Shown here piece by piece: positions 10,527 through 19,430 of a stretch of 36,158 nt of DNA. Source of the stretch: Parvibaculum sp040882025 (GTDB taxonomy: Bacteria > Pseudomonadota > Alphaproteobacteria > Parvibaculales > Parvibaculaceae); assembly GCF_040882025.1 (NCBI RefSeq), contig NZ_JBBECC010000052.1, forward strand, positions 1 through 36,158, read 5' to 3'. How positions within the stretch are numbered: the stretch's first letter is position 1; the number at the start of each line of letters is the position of its first letter. Under the pieces are notes generated by a model that was given only the letters and a program-made list of their open reading frames with translations, was not told the origin of the DNA and did not search any database. Made by a program: the position numbers and the translations under genes.

Positions 10527-11876
10527 TTACCCACTTGCCTTCTTGTCACTCATCGTCAGCCAGGGTCGAGGATCGATCGGGCTGCCGTCTTTCCGGATTT
10601 CGATATAGAGCGCAGGGCCGCGGTCCGGTATCCCGTCCCGCCCCGCCTCGTTTTTTCCCGCGGCCGGATCGTCGCCGGCGGGCGATGAACCCATCGTGCC
10701 GATGGGCTCGCCGGCAAGAATGCTTTGACCTACCGCACCGTCTATTCTCGTCATGCCCGCCAACAGCACATGGTAGCCTTCGCCGACCGATATGATCAAG
10801 AGTTGCCCGTAGCGGCGAAATGGCCCCGCATAGGAAATTCTACCATCAAAAGGGGCAATAATGTGTGCATCCGGGCGCGTTTCGATGGTCAATCCCAGGC
10901 TGGTGCCGCCCAATCCGTCCGGCGCGCCGAAGCGCTGGACGATCCGGCCGGCGGCAGGCGGGCGGATCAGGCCCCTGGCGTCGGAGAAAAGCCGCGAGGA
11001 GGGCATCGCTGGCGGTCCGGAAGGCGGCCTCAGCACGGCCATGCGGGTTTCCGCCGGCTCTTCGTAGGCCGGTGACGGCGTCGCCGGTTTGCTCGCCGGT
11101 GCCGTTTCCGGACGCGGTTCGGGTCTGTGCATCGGCAGCCTTGCGGCGGCGCCGGTTTCGAGCCGGGCGATCAGATCGGTCAGGTCGGTCGCCTGGCGCG
11201 ACAGGCGCTCGGCGCGGGCCTGCTCGCTTTCGGCGGCCTGGCTCAGCTTTGCCTGTTGCTCGAGTTTGCGCTGAAGCAGCGCCTCGAGCGACATCTTCTC
11301 GTTTTCGAGCAGGACTTTCGTTTCGCCGAGCGTCTCGCGCTCGTCCATGATTTCCGTTCGCAGGCGCGCCAGTTCGTCGAGGCGCTGGCGCAGCTCGGCC
11401 GCTTCGGCCTGAAGTTCCGGCACGGCGGCGCCGAGCAGCATGGCGCTTCTGGCGGCAGCCAGCGCGTCGTCCGGACGCACGGCCAGTGCCGGCGGCGGTT
11501 GCCGGTCGAGGCTTGTCAGCGCGGCGAGCAGTTCGGCCATCGATGTGCGGCGGCGTTCGAGCTGCACGGTGACGTCGGCCTCGGCGGCGCGCAGGCCCTG
11601 CAGGCGGTCCTCCGAGGCCGAGACGTCGGCCTCCCGCGTTTGCACGCGCGCTGCCGTTTCGATCAGCGCGCGGCGTATCTCTTCGGCTTCCCGCTGTGCG
11701 GCTTCCGACTGCACTTCGAGCGCCTTCTGTTTCTCGATGCTCGATTCAATCTGCCGTTGCAGCACGTCGAGTTCGCCGGGTTCGGTTGTCTCGGCCCGTG
11801 CGCCGTCAAGCCAGCCCGCGGCGAGTGCCGCCGCCAGCAGCAACGCCTTGGGAGGAATATGCGCGAAATCAGGCAC
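10527..11876 (-). CDS. EnvC-like murein hydrolase activator
   Basis: The 449-residue periplasmic protein has a short signal peptide (about residues 1-28). A long coiled coil follows (about 35-245), rich in Glu, Gln, Arg and Leu, then a Pro-rich linker. The C-terminal LytM-like domain (about 305-445) contains RPPAAGRIVQRFGAPDG, GGTSLGLTIETR, APFDGRISYAGPFRRYGQLLIIS, VGQSILAGEPIGTMG and ALYIEIRKDG. The zinc-binding histidines of active M23 peptidases are missing, as in EnvC, whose role is to activate amidases at the division site. It overlaps the upstream phosphoglycerate-mutase-like gene by 8 bp and adjoins ctpA. A division-linked role is inferred from domain order. Confidence 0.9.
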   Translation of the reverse strand: MPDFAHIPPKALLLAAALAAGWLDGARAETTEPGELDVLQRQIESSIEKQKALEVQSEAAQREAEEIRRALIETAARVQTREADVSASEDRLQGLRAAEADVTVQLERRRTSMAELLAALTSLDRQPPPALAVRPDDALAAARSAMLLGAAVPELQAEAAELRQRLDELARLRTEIMDERETLGETKVLLENEKMSLEALLQRKLEQQAKLSQAAESEQARAERLSRQATDLTDLIARLETGAAARLPMHRPEPRPETAPASKPATPSPAYEEPAETRMAVLRPPSGPPAMPSSRLFSDARGLIRPPAAGRIVQRFGAPDGLGGTSLGLTIETRPDAHIIAPFDGRISYAGPFRRYGQLLIISVGEGYHVLLAGMTRIDGAVGQSILAGEPIGTMGSSPAGDDPAAGKNEAGRDGIPDRGPALYIEIRKDGSPIDPRPWLTMSDKKASG

Positions 11877-13434
11877 TGATCCGGCTTGATGCTTCGCTTG
11901 CCGCGAGCAGCGAACGTCCGGTCATTTCGGCTGGTGCGCGCAGACCCAGAAGCTGAAGCAGCGTCGGTGCGACATCGGCGAGCGTGCCGTTCGCCAGCGA
12001 CAGGCCGCGCGGTCCGTTGGCCAGCAGGAAAGGCACATCCGACGTCGTCGTCCCGCGCCAGGGTCCGCCGGTCTCGGGATCGATCATCAGCTCGGCCTTG
12101 CCGTATGTGCCGCAAAGCGCCAATGCGCCACCGCGCTTCTCGATCTGCGCCGCGATTTTTCCGAGACACTTGTCGACCGCTTCGATGGCGGCGATGGTCG
12201 CGCGCATGTTGCCGGTGCGTCCCAGCATGGCGGCATTGGCGAACTCGACGATGATGACGTCGCGATCGCGGGCCTTCAGCGCGGCGAGGACCTCGTCCGT
12301 CAGCGCGGCCGATGCGAGCTCGGGACGCTTTTCGATGCGCGCCGGCGTGTCGGTCACGAGCACGGTTTCGCCCGGGTGCAATGTCGTGTGCCCGCCGCGT
12401 GCGAAATTCCAGATGTTGCTCTCCGCCGCCGTCTCGGTCAGCACCAGCTGCGTCAGCCCGCCGCGCGACACGGTATCGCCGAAACTCGCGCCGAAGGCGG
12501 TGCTTTCGTAAAGTGCCTCGACCGTGTCGCCGAGCGGCGCGTCCAGCCTGACGAGCGAACAGGCGCCGCAAAGCGCCGGTGCCTTCTGCGCCAATCCGGC
12601 CGCGACCGGATCGACAAGAGCGCCCATCAAGGCCAGCGCGTCGTTCGGCTGCAAATTGACCAGCAACAGCGCATCGTCCTGCCTGATCCCGCGATAACCG
12701 ACGGCAAGCGTGGGCGGTATGCGGTCGTCGCTGAGGCCCTTGCGGTAACACTGATCGAGATAGGCCGTCGGATATTCCGCCCGCGGGCCGTCACCCTGCG
12801 CCAGCACGCGCCAGGCCTCGGCTAGCAGCGCCGGCTCGGCATTGTCGTCGAAGCCGTAGGCGCGGCCCATGACGCTGGCAAGGCCCGCTTGTTCGGCGCC
12901 TGCGATGTCGTCGAGAAATTCGGCCAGATGTTCGATACCGCTTTGCGGTCGCGTGTCCTGGCCGTCCATCACGGCATGGACCCAGACCTTGACGCCCTCA
13001 TGGCTCAACAGGGCCGCCAGAACCGCGAGATGGTGCTGCTGGCCGGCAATGCCGGACGGCGTCACCATGCCGACCAGATGCACCGCGCCGCCAAGCGGCC
13101 GAACGCGCGCGATCAGCTTTTGCACGATAGGATGCATCGCGAGGCTGGTGGCGCCGTCCCCATGCAGCATGCGCGCGATGGCGGTCGCCGTCTGTTCGAC
13201 GGCGCGGCCCGCGCCCAGTGTCGCATAGGCGGCTTGCGGGTAGGCCGCGCGGCCGGGCGCGATGCCGATCGCCGCGCCCGATGCGTCGAGAAGTGCACGC
13301 GCCGCCGTCGCTGCCAGCCGGTCGTAGATCGGCGTCCGCGCCAGCGCGATCGCGTTTGCCTCGCGCTCCGCCCGGACGCCCCAGCCGTCCAGCAGAGCCA
13401 GAACCAAGGGTCGAACGCCAGTCATTGAACTCAT
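11869..13434 (-). CDS. gpmI: catalytically degenerate cofactor-independent phosphoglycerate mutase homologue
   Basis: The 521-residue protein aligns end to end with cofactor-independent phosphoglycerate mutase (iPGM), which interconverts 3- and 2-phosphoglycerate with two metal ions. Shared landmarks are LALLDGWG, LGAGRAV, MDGQDTRPQSG, MIDPETGGP and LADVAPTLLQLLGL. The catalytic residues, however, are gone. The NSEVGH motif with the nucleophilic serine reads YPQAAY (65-70, Ser to Pro66). The metal sites read FANAAMLGR (Asp to Ala402, His to Arg406), GTYG for ADHG (Asp-His to Thr443-Tyr444) and TTTS for HTTN (His to Thr462). The FRPDR substrate arginines read LQPND. Only Asp16 of the metal ligands persists. 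The frame is intact and it overlaps the EnvC-like gene by 8 bp, so it is probably a maintained pseudoenzyme. The gpmI symbol marks homology only. Confidence 0.88.
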   Translation of the reverse strand: MSSMTGVRPLVLALLDGWGVRAEREANAIALARTPIYDRLAATAARALLDASGAAIGIAPGRAAYPQAAYATLGAGRAVEQTATAIARMLHGDGATSLAMHPIVQKLIARVRPLGGAVHLVGMVTPSGIAGQQHHLAVLAALLSHEGVKVWVHAVMDGQDTRPQSGIEHLAEFLDDIAGAEQAGLASVMGRAYGFDDNAEPALLAEAWRVLAQGDGPRAEYPTAYLDQCYRKGLSDDRIPPTLAVGYRGIRQDDALLLVNLQPNDALALMGALVDPVAAGLAQKAPALCGACSLVRLDAPLGDTVEALYESTAFGASFGDTVSRGGLTQLVLTETAAESNIWNFARGGHTTLHPGETVLVTDTPARIEKRPELASAALTDEVLAALKARDRDVIIVEFANAAMLGRTGNMRATIAAIEAVDKCLGKIAAQIEKRGGALALCGTYGKAELMIDPETGGPWRGTTTSDVPFLLANGPRGLSLANGTLADVAPTLLQLLGLRAPAEMTGRSLLAASEASSRISA

Positions 13435-13544
13435 GATAATCCAGAAAATCCGCTCGCATTCGAGCGTCGAATCGCCGTGCCCTCGGCCAGCGAAAAGTCA
13501 AAATAGTGCATGCGCCGCAGGGTGTCCACTTGGGACGCCACCCT

Positions 13545-14027
13545 TCAGGCGCGATGATAGGGATGACCGGAAAGTATCGTTACCGCGCGGTAAAGCTGCT
13601 CGGCCAGCATCACGCGCGCCAGCATATGCGGCCAGGTTGCGGGTCCGAAGGCGAGAATATGGGCGGCGCCTTTGCGGATTTCTGGCGCCAGGCCGCCGGC
13701 ACCGCCGATCAGGAAGGCGACATCGCCGACGCCGCCGTCGCGCCAGTCGCCCAGACGTTTGGCGAAAGCATCGCTCGGTTCGGCGCGGCCGCGTTCGTCC
13801 AGCGCCACGATCAGCGCGCCTTTCGCGGTGGCCGCGCGCAGCAACTCGCCTTCGCGTGCTTTCAGTGAGCCGGCATCGAGGCGGCGCTTTTCCTCAACCT
13901 CGACAAGCGGCGCGGTTGCGATGCCGATGGCGCGGCCGGCCGCGTCGAGGCGCGACAGATAATCGTCGAGAAGCTGCTTTTCCGGTCCGGTGCGCAGCCG
14001 GCCCACGGCACAGATTTGAACGCGCAT
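13545..14027 (-). CDS. rlmH: 23S rRNA pseudouridine-1915 N3-methyltransferase
   Basis: RlmH is a SPOUT-class methyltransferase that methylates pseudouridine 1915 in helix 69 of 23S rRNA on assembled ribosomes. The 160-residue length is normal. The SAM-binding knot is visible as VAFLIGGAGGL, and the conserved C-terminus is MLAEQLYRAVTILSGHPYHRA. The N-terminus MRVQICAVGRLRTGPEKQLLDDYLSRL is typical. It lies between the mutase-like gene and rsfS, with rsfS immediately upstream in transcription order, a common pairing. Confidence 0.96.
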   Translation of the reverse strand: MRVQICAVGRLRTGPEKQLLDDYLSRLDAAGRAIGIATAPLVEVEEKRRLDAGSLKAREGELLRAATAKGALIVALDERGRAEPSDAFAKRLGDWRDGGVGDVAFLIGGAGGLAPEIRKGAAHILAFGPATWPHMLARVMLAEQLYRAVTILSGHPYHRA

Positions 14028-14107
14028 ATACTCCCCCGTCCGGCCCGGCGCCGGTCAATTGCGGACGCGGGGAGAAGCGCGTGGCGCTATCGTGAGGGAG
14101 CGTCGCC

Positions 14108-14440
14108 TCAGACGGCCAGCTGATCGGCCGGAATATCGGCCGACCACATCTTCTCCAGCTTGTAGAACTCGCGCACCTCCGGCCGGAAGACGTGAACCAG
14201 CACGTCGCCGCCGTCGATGAGCACCCAGTCGCCCTGTTTCATGCCTTCGACCTGCGAGGTTCCGAAGCCCGCCTCCTTCAGGCGGCGGACGAGATGGTCG
14301 GCCACGGCGCCGACATGGCGCTGCGAACGGCCGCTCGCCACCACCATGTGATCGGCGATGGGCGTTTTTCCGGTGAGGTCGATGGAAACAATGTCTTCGG
14401 CCTTGTCTTCGTCCAGGCTCTTTATGACGAGCGCGAGCAT
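14108..14440 (-). CDS. rsfS: ribosomal silencing factor RsfS
   Basis: RsfS binds ribosomal protein L14 and blocks subunit joining when nutrients are limiting. The core protein of 110 residues starts at MLALVIKSLDEDKAEDIVSIDL. It contains the family's TPIADHMVVASGRSQRHVGAVADHLV, VEGMKQGDWVLIDGGDVLVHVF and REFYKLEKMWS. Length matches the E. coli protein (about 105). The frame is open upstream to 14689 (TTG), which would add an 83-residue basic, low-complexity extension. I chose ATG 14440 because similarity begins there, but its ribosome binding site is weak (GAAAG), so a longer form is possible. nadD is upstream. Confidence 0.9.
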   Translation of the reverse strand: MLALVIKSLDEDKAEDIVSIDLTGKTPIADHMVVASGRSQRHVGAVADHLVRRLKEAGFGTSQVEGMKQGDWVLIDGGDVLVHVFRPEVREFYKLEKMWSADIPADQLAV

Positions 14441-14725
14441 GGCGGACGATCTTTCGGCGAAAGACGTTTTCGAGGAGGATCGGGCCGTTTCAACCCCCGC
14501 CGCCTCGGCGGCTTTCGGGGTCTTCCTCGATGCGGGATGTTTCGTCCCGTCGCGTTGCTTTGTGGTACTCGCCCTTGCGGGCTGCCGCTGGACCCCAAGG
14601 TCCCGTGATTGACTGGTCAGGAACAGGCTCCTTGTTCTGGTGACTTGCACAAGGCCTGTGTCCGTTGCCGGACACCGGCCTTCCGACAATAGGGTTCGCG
14701 GGCCTCGAGTTCAATGACGGGATTT

Positions 14726-15358
14726 TCAAACTTTTGCGGCGGCTTGCCGCGCCGTACCCGGCCAGTCGCCGCGGCGGCGGATTTCCGTGGCCGACTGGCG
14801 GCTTTCCGGCCCTTCGAGGAAAATCAGTGCCGGCGGTGCGAAGGCGGCCAGCAGGCTGCCGTCGCCCGCGTCGAGCGTCTGCGCGCGGAGCGCCGCCGCG
14901 CCCGGCGACAGGCGCGCGCGCAGGGTGAAGCCCGGTCTCGGATAGACGGCGATCGGCGCGAGACCCACGATCTCGCGCCAGCGCCGCCAGCGCGGCAGTT
15001 CGATCATGTTGTCGGCGCCCATCAGCCAGACGAAACGGACATCCGGATGGCGCTCCGTCAGTGCGGCCAGCGTGTCGACGGTGTAGCGTGTGCCGAGCCG
15101 CCCTTCGATGTCGGTCGCGCAAATGCGCGGGTCGCGCGCCATCGCGGTCGCCGAGGCGAGGCGGTCGGCAAAGGGCGCCATGCCGGTTTCGGATTTCAGC
15201 GGGTTTTGTGGCGAAACCAGCCACCAGACGCGGTCGAGTTGGAGCGCGCGCAGGCACATCCGCGTGATGTGCAAATGTCCCTCATGCGCCGGATTGAAGG
15301 AGCCGCCCAGCAGCCCGACCCTCAGGCCCGGCGTCAGCAGCTCGCAGCGCCGCGTCAT
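14726..15358 (-). CDS. nadD: nicotinate-nucleotide adenylyltransferase
   Basis: NadD transfers AMP from ATP to nicotinate mononucleotide, making deamido-NAD in NAD synthesis. The 210-residue protein has the nucleotidyltransferase signature GLLGGSFNPAHEGHLHI (His25 and His28 of the HxGH-type site). The family pattern continues with RVWWLVSPQNPLK, the adenylate-loop region GTRYTVDTL, FVWLMGADNM and the C-terminal SATEIRRR. Length is normal. It lies 13 bp downstream of proA in the same leftward array. Confidence 0.95.
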   Translation of the reverse strand: MTRRCELLTPGLRVGLLGGSFNPAHEGHLHITRMCLRALQLDRVWWLVSPQNPLKSETGMAPFADRLASATAMARDPRICATDIEGRLGTRYTVDTLAALTERHPDVRFVWLMGADNMIELPRWRRWREIVGLAPIAVYPRPGFTLRARLSPGAAALRAQTLDAGDGSLLAAFAPPALIFLEGPESRQSATEIRRRGDWPGTARQAAAKV

Positions 15359-15371
15359 GTGCGTTTGTCCG

Positions 15372-16661
15372 TCAGGGCCGCACCTGGCCGTTGCCGCGCA
15401 CCGTGTATTTGAAGCTTGTCAGTTGTTCGACGCCGACCGGCCCGCGCGCATGGAACTTGCCGGTGGCGATGCCGATCTCGGCGCCCATGCCGAACTCGCC
15501 GCCATCGGCATACTGTGTCGAGGCATTGTGCAGCAGGATGGCGCTGTCGAGCTCGGTCAGGAAACGCTCCGCCGCTGCGGCGTTCGCGGTCACGATCGCC
15601 TCCGTGTGCGCCGAACCGTATTTGACAATATGCGCCATTGCGCCGTCGATGCCCTTCACCAGACGCACCGCGATGATCGCGTCGAGATATTCGGTGTACC
15701 AGTCGTCTTCCGTTGCCGGTTTGACTCGCACGTCGACGGCTTGCGTCGCGGCGTCGCCGCGCACCTCGCAGCCTTCGGCCAGCAGGGCCTCGACCAGCGG
15801 TTTCAAATGTGTTGCGGCGCAGGCCTCGTCGACCAGAAGCGTTTCGGCCGCGCCGCAAATGCCGGTGCGTCGCAGTTTTGAATTCAGAACGATGTTGCGG
15901 GCCATGTCGAGATCGGCGTCGCGATCGATATAGACATGGCAGACGCCTTCGAGATGGGCGAAGACAGGCACGCGCGCCTCGTCCTGCACGCGGGCAACAA
16001 GGCTCTTGCCGCCGCGCGGCACGATGACGTCGAGATTGCCGTCGAGACCGCGCAGCATTTCGCCGACGGCGGCGCGGTCGGCGACCGGCACCAGCTGGAT
16101 CGCGGCTTCGGGCAGGCCGGCCGCGATGATGCCTTCGAGCAGCGAGGCGTGGATTGCCTTGCTGGAGCGCAACGCCTCCGAGCCGCCGCGCAGGATCGCC
16201 GCGTTGCCGGATTTCAGGCACAGCGCGCCGGCATCCGCCGTCACGTTGGGACGGCTTTCGTAGATGATGCCGATGACGCCGAGCGGTGTGCGGACGCGCT
16301 CGATGTGAAGGCCGTTGGGCCGGTCCCATTCGGCGATTTTCGTGCCAACAGGATCGGGCAGGGCGGCAATGTCTTCGAGCGCACGGGCAATTGCCTCGAC
16401 GCGTTTCGTGTCGAGCGTCAGCCGGTCGATCATGGCGGGCGCGAGACCGTTTTTCACCGCATCGGCGACGTCGTCTGCATTGGCCGTCAGAATGTCGTCG
16501 ATATTGGCGCGCACGCACATGGCGGCGGCGAGCAAGGCGGCATCTTTCTGTTTGGTCGGAGTGTGCGCGAGTGTCGTCGCGGCGGCGTGCGCGGCGCGGC
16601 CGATCCCGGCCATCAGGGCGGCGATGTCCTGTTTTTCCGTGCTTATCTTCACGATCGTCAT
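15372..16661 (-). CDS. proA: glutamate-5-semialdehyde dehydrogenase (gamma-glutamyl phosphate reductase)
   Basis: ProA reduces gamma-glutamyl phosphate to glutamate-5-semialdehyde with NADPH, the second step of proline synthesis. The 429-residue aldehyde-dehydrogenase-fold protein shows the signature YESRPNVTADAGALCLKSGNAAILRGG (about residues 134-160), IVPRGGKSLV, and the catalytic Cys269 in RRTGICGAAETLL. The later segment GSAHTEAIVTANAAAAERFL and the C-terminal FGMGAEIGIATGKFHARGPVG are also typical. It follows proB by 67 bp in the same direction. Confidence 0.97.
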   Translation of the reverse strand: MTIVKISTEKQDIAALMAGIGRAAHAAATTLAHTPTKQKDAALLAAAMCVRANIDDILTANADDVADAVKNGLAPAMIDRLTLDTKRVEAIARALEDIAALPDPVGTKIAEWDRPNGLHIERVRTPLGVIGIIYESRPNVTADAGALCLKSGNAAILRGGSEALRSSKAIHASLLEGIIAAGLPEAAIQLVPVADRAAVGEMLRGLDGNLDVIVPRGGKSLVARVQDEARVPVFAHLEGVCHVYIDRDADLDMARNIVLNSKLRRTGICGAAETLLVDEACAATHLKPLVEALLAEGCEVRGDAATQAVDVRVKPATEDDWYTEYLDAIIAVRLVKGIDGAMAHIVKYGSAHTEAIVTANAAAAERFLTELDSAILLHNASTQYADGGEFGMGAEIGIATGKFHARGPVGVEQLTSFKYTVRGNGQVRP

Positions 16662-16728
16662 GGGGCGTTCCCCTTCTTCGGCGCGCTGTCTCGAAGTATC
16701 TCAGGCCATTGCGCGGGTTTCAACGGTC

Positions 16729-17850
16729 TCAGCCTTTCTTCAGCACCAGATCGTCGCGGTGGATCATTTCCGCGCGGCCCGAATAACCAAGAAGTTCCTC
16801 GATTTCGCCGCTCGAATGGCCGGCGATCCGCCGCGCATCGTCGCTTGCATAGGCGACAAGGCCGGCGGCGATTTCGTGGCCTGACCGGTCGCGCACGCTG
16901 ACAGCGTCGCCGCGCCCGAAGACGCCCTCGACGGCGGCGACGCCGGCAGGCAGCAGGCTGCGGCCTTGCGTCAGCGCCTTCACGGCACCGTCGTCGATAA
17001 TGAGCGTGCCGAGACTTTTCAACGAACCGGAAATCCAGCGCTTGCGTGCCGCGTAGGGCGTCGAATGGGCGGCAAACCAGGTGCAGCGCGCGCCGTCCTC
17101 GATGGCTTTCAGCGGATGAAGCCCGTGACCGTCGGCGATGGCCATGCGGGCGCCGCCTTCGGTCGCGATGCGGGCGGCAGCGAGTTTCGTTTTCATGCCG
17201 CCGCGCGAAAACTCGCTGGCGGCGCCGCCCGCCATCGCTTCGATCTCGGGTGTGATGTCGGCGACTTCGGCGAGATGCGTCGCGCCGGGCAGATGCGGCG
17301 GTATGGTATAGAGGCCGTCCACGTCGGAAAGCAGGACCAGGCAATCGGCCGACATCATGCTGGCGACGCGGGCGGCGAGGCGATCGTTGTCGCCGTAGCG
17401 GATTTCGGTCGTCGCCACCGTATCGTTCTCGTTGATGACCGGTACCGCGCCGAGCTTCAACAGGGTCGAGATGGTCGAGCGCGCATTGAGATAGCGGCGG
17501 CGTTCCTCGGTATCTTCCAGCGTCACAAGAATCTGCGCGCAGGAGTGACCGTAAGCCGACAGCATTTCCTGGAAGGCGTGGGCAAGGCCGATCTGGCCGA
17601 CGGCGGCGGCGGCCTGGCTTTCCTCCAGCTTCAGCTTGCCGGGCGCGAGCTTCAGCGCGCGGCGGCCGAGCGCGATGGCGCCCGACGAAACGATCAGCAC
17701 ATCCTGACCGCGTCCGCGCATCCGCGCCACGTCTTCCACCAGCGCCTGCAGCCAGGCGCGGTTGAGCTTGCCAGTTTCGGCATCGGTCAGGAGCGCGGAG
17801 CCGATCTTGACGACGACACGCTGCGCCTCGGCGAGATAGGACGCACTCAT
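16729..17850 (-). CDS. proB: glutamate 5-kinase with PUA domain
   Basis: ProB phosphorylates glutamate to gamma-glutamyl phosphate, the feedback-controlled first step of proline synthesis. The 373-residue protein has the amino-acid-kinase domain (about residues 1-260) with VVVKIGSALLT, VLIVSSGAIALG, VPVINENDTVAT, DNDRLAARVASM and LLSDVDGLYT. A C-terminal PUA domain follows (about 280-365), so this is the long form. Its start codon overlaps the obgE stop by 4 bp, which implies coupled translation. The obgE-proB-proA order is common in alphaproteobacteria. Confidence 0.97.
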   Translation of the reverse strand: MSASYLAEAQRVVVKIGSALLTDAETGKLNRAWLQALVEDVARMRGRGQDVLIVSSGAIALGRRALKLAPGKLKLEESQAAAAVGQIGLAHAFQEMLSAYGHSCAQILVTLEDTEERRRYLNARSTISTLLKLGAVPVINENDTVATTEIRYGDNDRLAARVASMMSADCLVLLSDVDGLYTIPPHLPGATHLAEVADITPEIEAMAGGAASEFSRGGMKTKLAAARIATEGGARMAIADGHGLHPLKAIEDGARCTWFAAHSTPYAARKRWISGSLKSLGTLIIDDGAVKALTQGRSLLPAGVAAVEGVFGRGDAVSVRDRSGHEIAAGLVAYASDDARRIAGHSSGEIEELLGYSGRAEMIHRDDLVLKKG

Positions 17851-18899
17851 GGCCGCCAGCCCTCTTCTTCCGTTTCTTCCGTCTGCTTTCCGGCCGTGGC
17901 TTCGCTCGCGCGGTTCTTCGCGATTGCCTCGGCGACAAGCCGCAGCACCGCGGTCACGCCTTCGCCCGACACGCCCGAGAGGAGATGGACCGTGCCGCCG
18001 CTTGCCTCTTCCAGCAGGTGCTTCTTTTCGGCGCGCTCCTCCTCCGTCAGCGCATCGGCCTTGTTGAGGCAGAGAATTTCAGGCTTCTCCTCGAGCCCCG
18101 CACCATAGGCTTCGATCTCGCCGCGAATGACGCCGTAGGCGTCCGCCACGTCTTCCTGTGTGCCGTCGACCAGATGGATCAGGATGCTGCAGCGTTCGAG
18201 ATGGCCGAGAAAACGGTCGCCCAGCCCCGCGCCTTCATGCGCGCCTTCGATGAGGCCAGGAATGTCGGCCAGCACGAAGCTGCGCGTATCGATGGTGACG
18301 ACGCCGAGACCCGGATTGAGCGTGGTGAAGGGATAGTCGGCGATTTTCGGTTTGGCCGCGCTGACGGCGGCGAGAAATGTCGACTTGCCGGCATTGGGCA
18401 GGCCGACGAGACCGGCATCGGCGATCAGCTTCAGCCGCAGCACGATCCACTTCTCGATGCCTTCCTGGCCGGGATTGGCGTGGCGCGGCGACTGGTTGGT
18501 CGAGCTCTTGAAATAGGCGTTGCCGAAACCGCCATTGCCGCCCTTGGCAAGTACGATGCGTTGGCCCACTTCGGTCATGTCGGCGATCAGCGTTTCGCCG
18601 TCTTCCTCGAGCACCTGCGTGCCGGCCGGGACTTTCAGGATGACGTCGGCGCCGTTGGCGCCGGCGCGGTTCTTGCCCATGCCGTGCATGCCGGTCTTGG
18701 CTTTGTAATGCTGCTGGAAACGATAATCGATCAGCGTGTTGAGGCCCTCGACGCATTCGATCACGACGGAGCCGCCGCGGCCGCCATCGCCGCCGTCGGG
18801 TCCGCCATACTCGATGAACTTCTCGCGCCGGAAGCTGACGGCGCCCGCGCCGCCGTCGCCCGAGCGGATGAAGATTTTCGCCTGGTCGAGGAATTTCAT
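17847..18899 (-). CDS. obgE: Obg/CgtA GTPase
   Basis: Obg is an essential ribosome-associated GTPase involved in large-subunit maturation and stress control. The start is ATG 18899 (MKFLDQAKIFIRSGDGG), giving 350 residues. The frame runs further upstream, but that part lacks similarity. The Gly-rich Obg fold covers residues 1-158. The G domain has the P-loop GLPNAGKS (166-173), ADIPGLIEGA (G3) and LNKAD (G4). The variable C-terminal tail is short and charged, with no OCT domain. Its start overlaps the stop of the upstream acetyltransferase by 4 bp. Confidence 0.97.
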   Translation of the reverse strand: MKFLDQAKIFIRSGDGGAGAVSFRREKFIEYGGPDGGDGGRGGSVVIECVEGLNTLIDYRFQQHYKAKTGMHGMGKNRAGANGADVILKVPAGTQVLEEDGETLIADMTEVGQRIVLAKGGNGGFGNAYFKSSTNQSPRHANPGQEGIEKWIVLRLKLIADAGLVGLPNAGKSTFLAAVSAAKPKIADYPFTTLNPGLGVVTIDTRSFVLADIPGLIEGAHEGAGLGDRFLGHLERCSILIHLVDGTQEDVADAYGVIRGEIEAYGAGLEEKPEILCLNKADALTEEERAEKKHLLEEASGGTVHLLSGVSGEGVTAVLRLVAEAIAKNRASEATAGKQTEETEEEGWRP

Positions 18900-19429
18900 C
18901 GGCGGACCCATTTCTCGCGATCGAGAGCGTATGTGTATTGCTCGATCTCGGCGCCACGCGGGTTTGACCAGATCGTGATCTTTCCGGTTCGCTGGAAGCC
19001 GAGCTTTTCCAGGATGTGCCCCGAGGCAGGATTGTCCGATGCGTGGCCGGATTCGATCAGGGCCAACCCCAACTCTTTGAATGCAAGCGCAACCGTTGCT
19101 TCTGCCGCCTCCGAGGCGAAACCGCGCCCCCAACTCGCTTGATCGAACCAGTATCCGAGTTCGCCGTGACCTTCACGCAGTTCGTCGATATCTACGCATC
19201 CGATCATTGTGTTCTGATGATCGACAGCAAACCGGTAGGCTTCGCCGCGTTTCCATTCGTCGGAAATCTGGGCGATCCACTCGCGGCAGTTCTCGAGCGT
19301 TGAGGGATAAGGAGCAAGGCGCAACATCTTGATCACGTTCCAATTGGACTTGATCTCATGCATGCGCTCGGCGTCATTCGCCAGGAACTGTCGCAGTCGC
19401 AAACGCGCGGTATCAAGTGTCCGTTTCAT
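18896..19429 (-). CDS. GNAT acetyltransferase (RimJ/RimL type), copy B
   Basis: The 177-residue protein is of the GNAT acetyltransferase_3 group, whose members transfer acetyl from acetyl-CoA to an N-terminal or other amine. The usual opening TARLRLRQFLANDAERM is followed by a strand-helix core, GELGYWFDQASWGRGFASEAAEA (the acetyl-CoA loop and motif A) and SDNPASGHILEKLGF. The substrate is unknown. It is clearly related to the adjacent upstream gene: SNWNVIKMLRLAPYPSTLE matches NNWNVARMLARMPFPYTLD. The pair looks like a tandem duplication. It is inserted between rpmA and obgE, and its last codons overlap obgE. Confidence 0.88.
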   Translation of the reverse strand: MKRTLDTARLRLRQFLANDAERMHEIKSNWNVIKMLRLAPYPSTLENCREWIAQISDEWKRGEAYRFAVDHQNTMIGCVDIDELREGHGELGYWFDQASWGRGFASEAAEATVALAFKELGLALIESGHASDNPASGHILEKLGFQRTGKITIWSNPRGAEIEQYTYALDREKWVRR

Positions 19430-19430
19430 C

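Noticed and set aside
11869..13434. Simple reading as an active glycolytic phosphoglycerate mutase
   Set aside because: The overall homology is clear but the serine nucleophile and almost all metal ligands are replaced, so an active enzyme is not supported.
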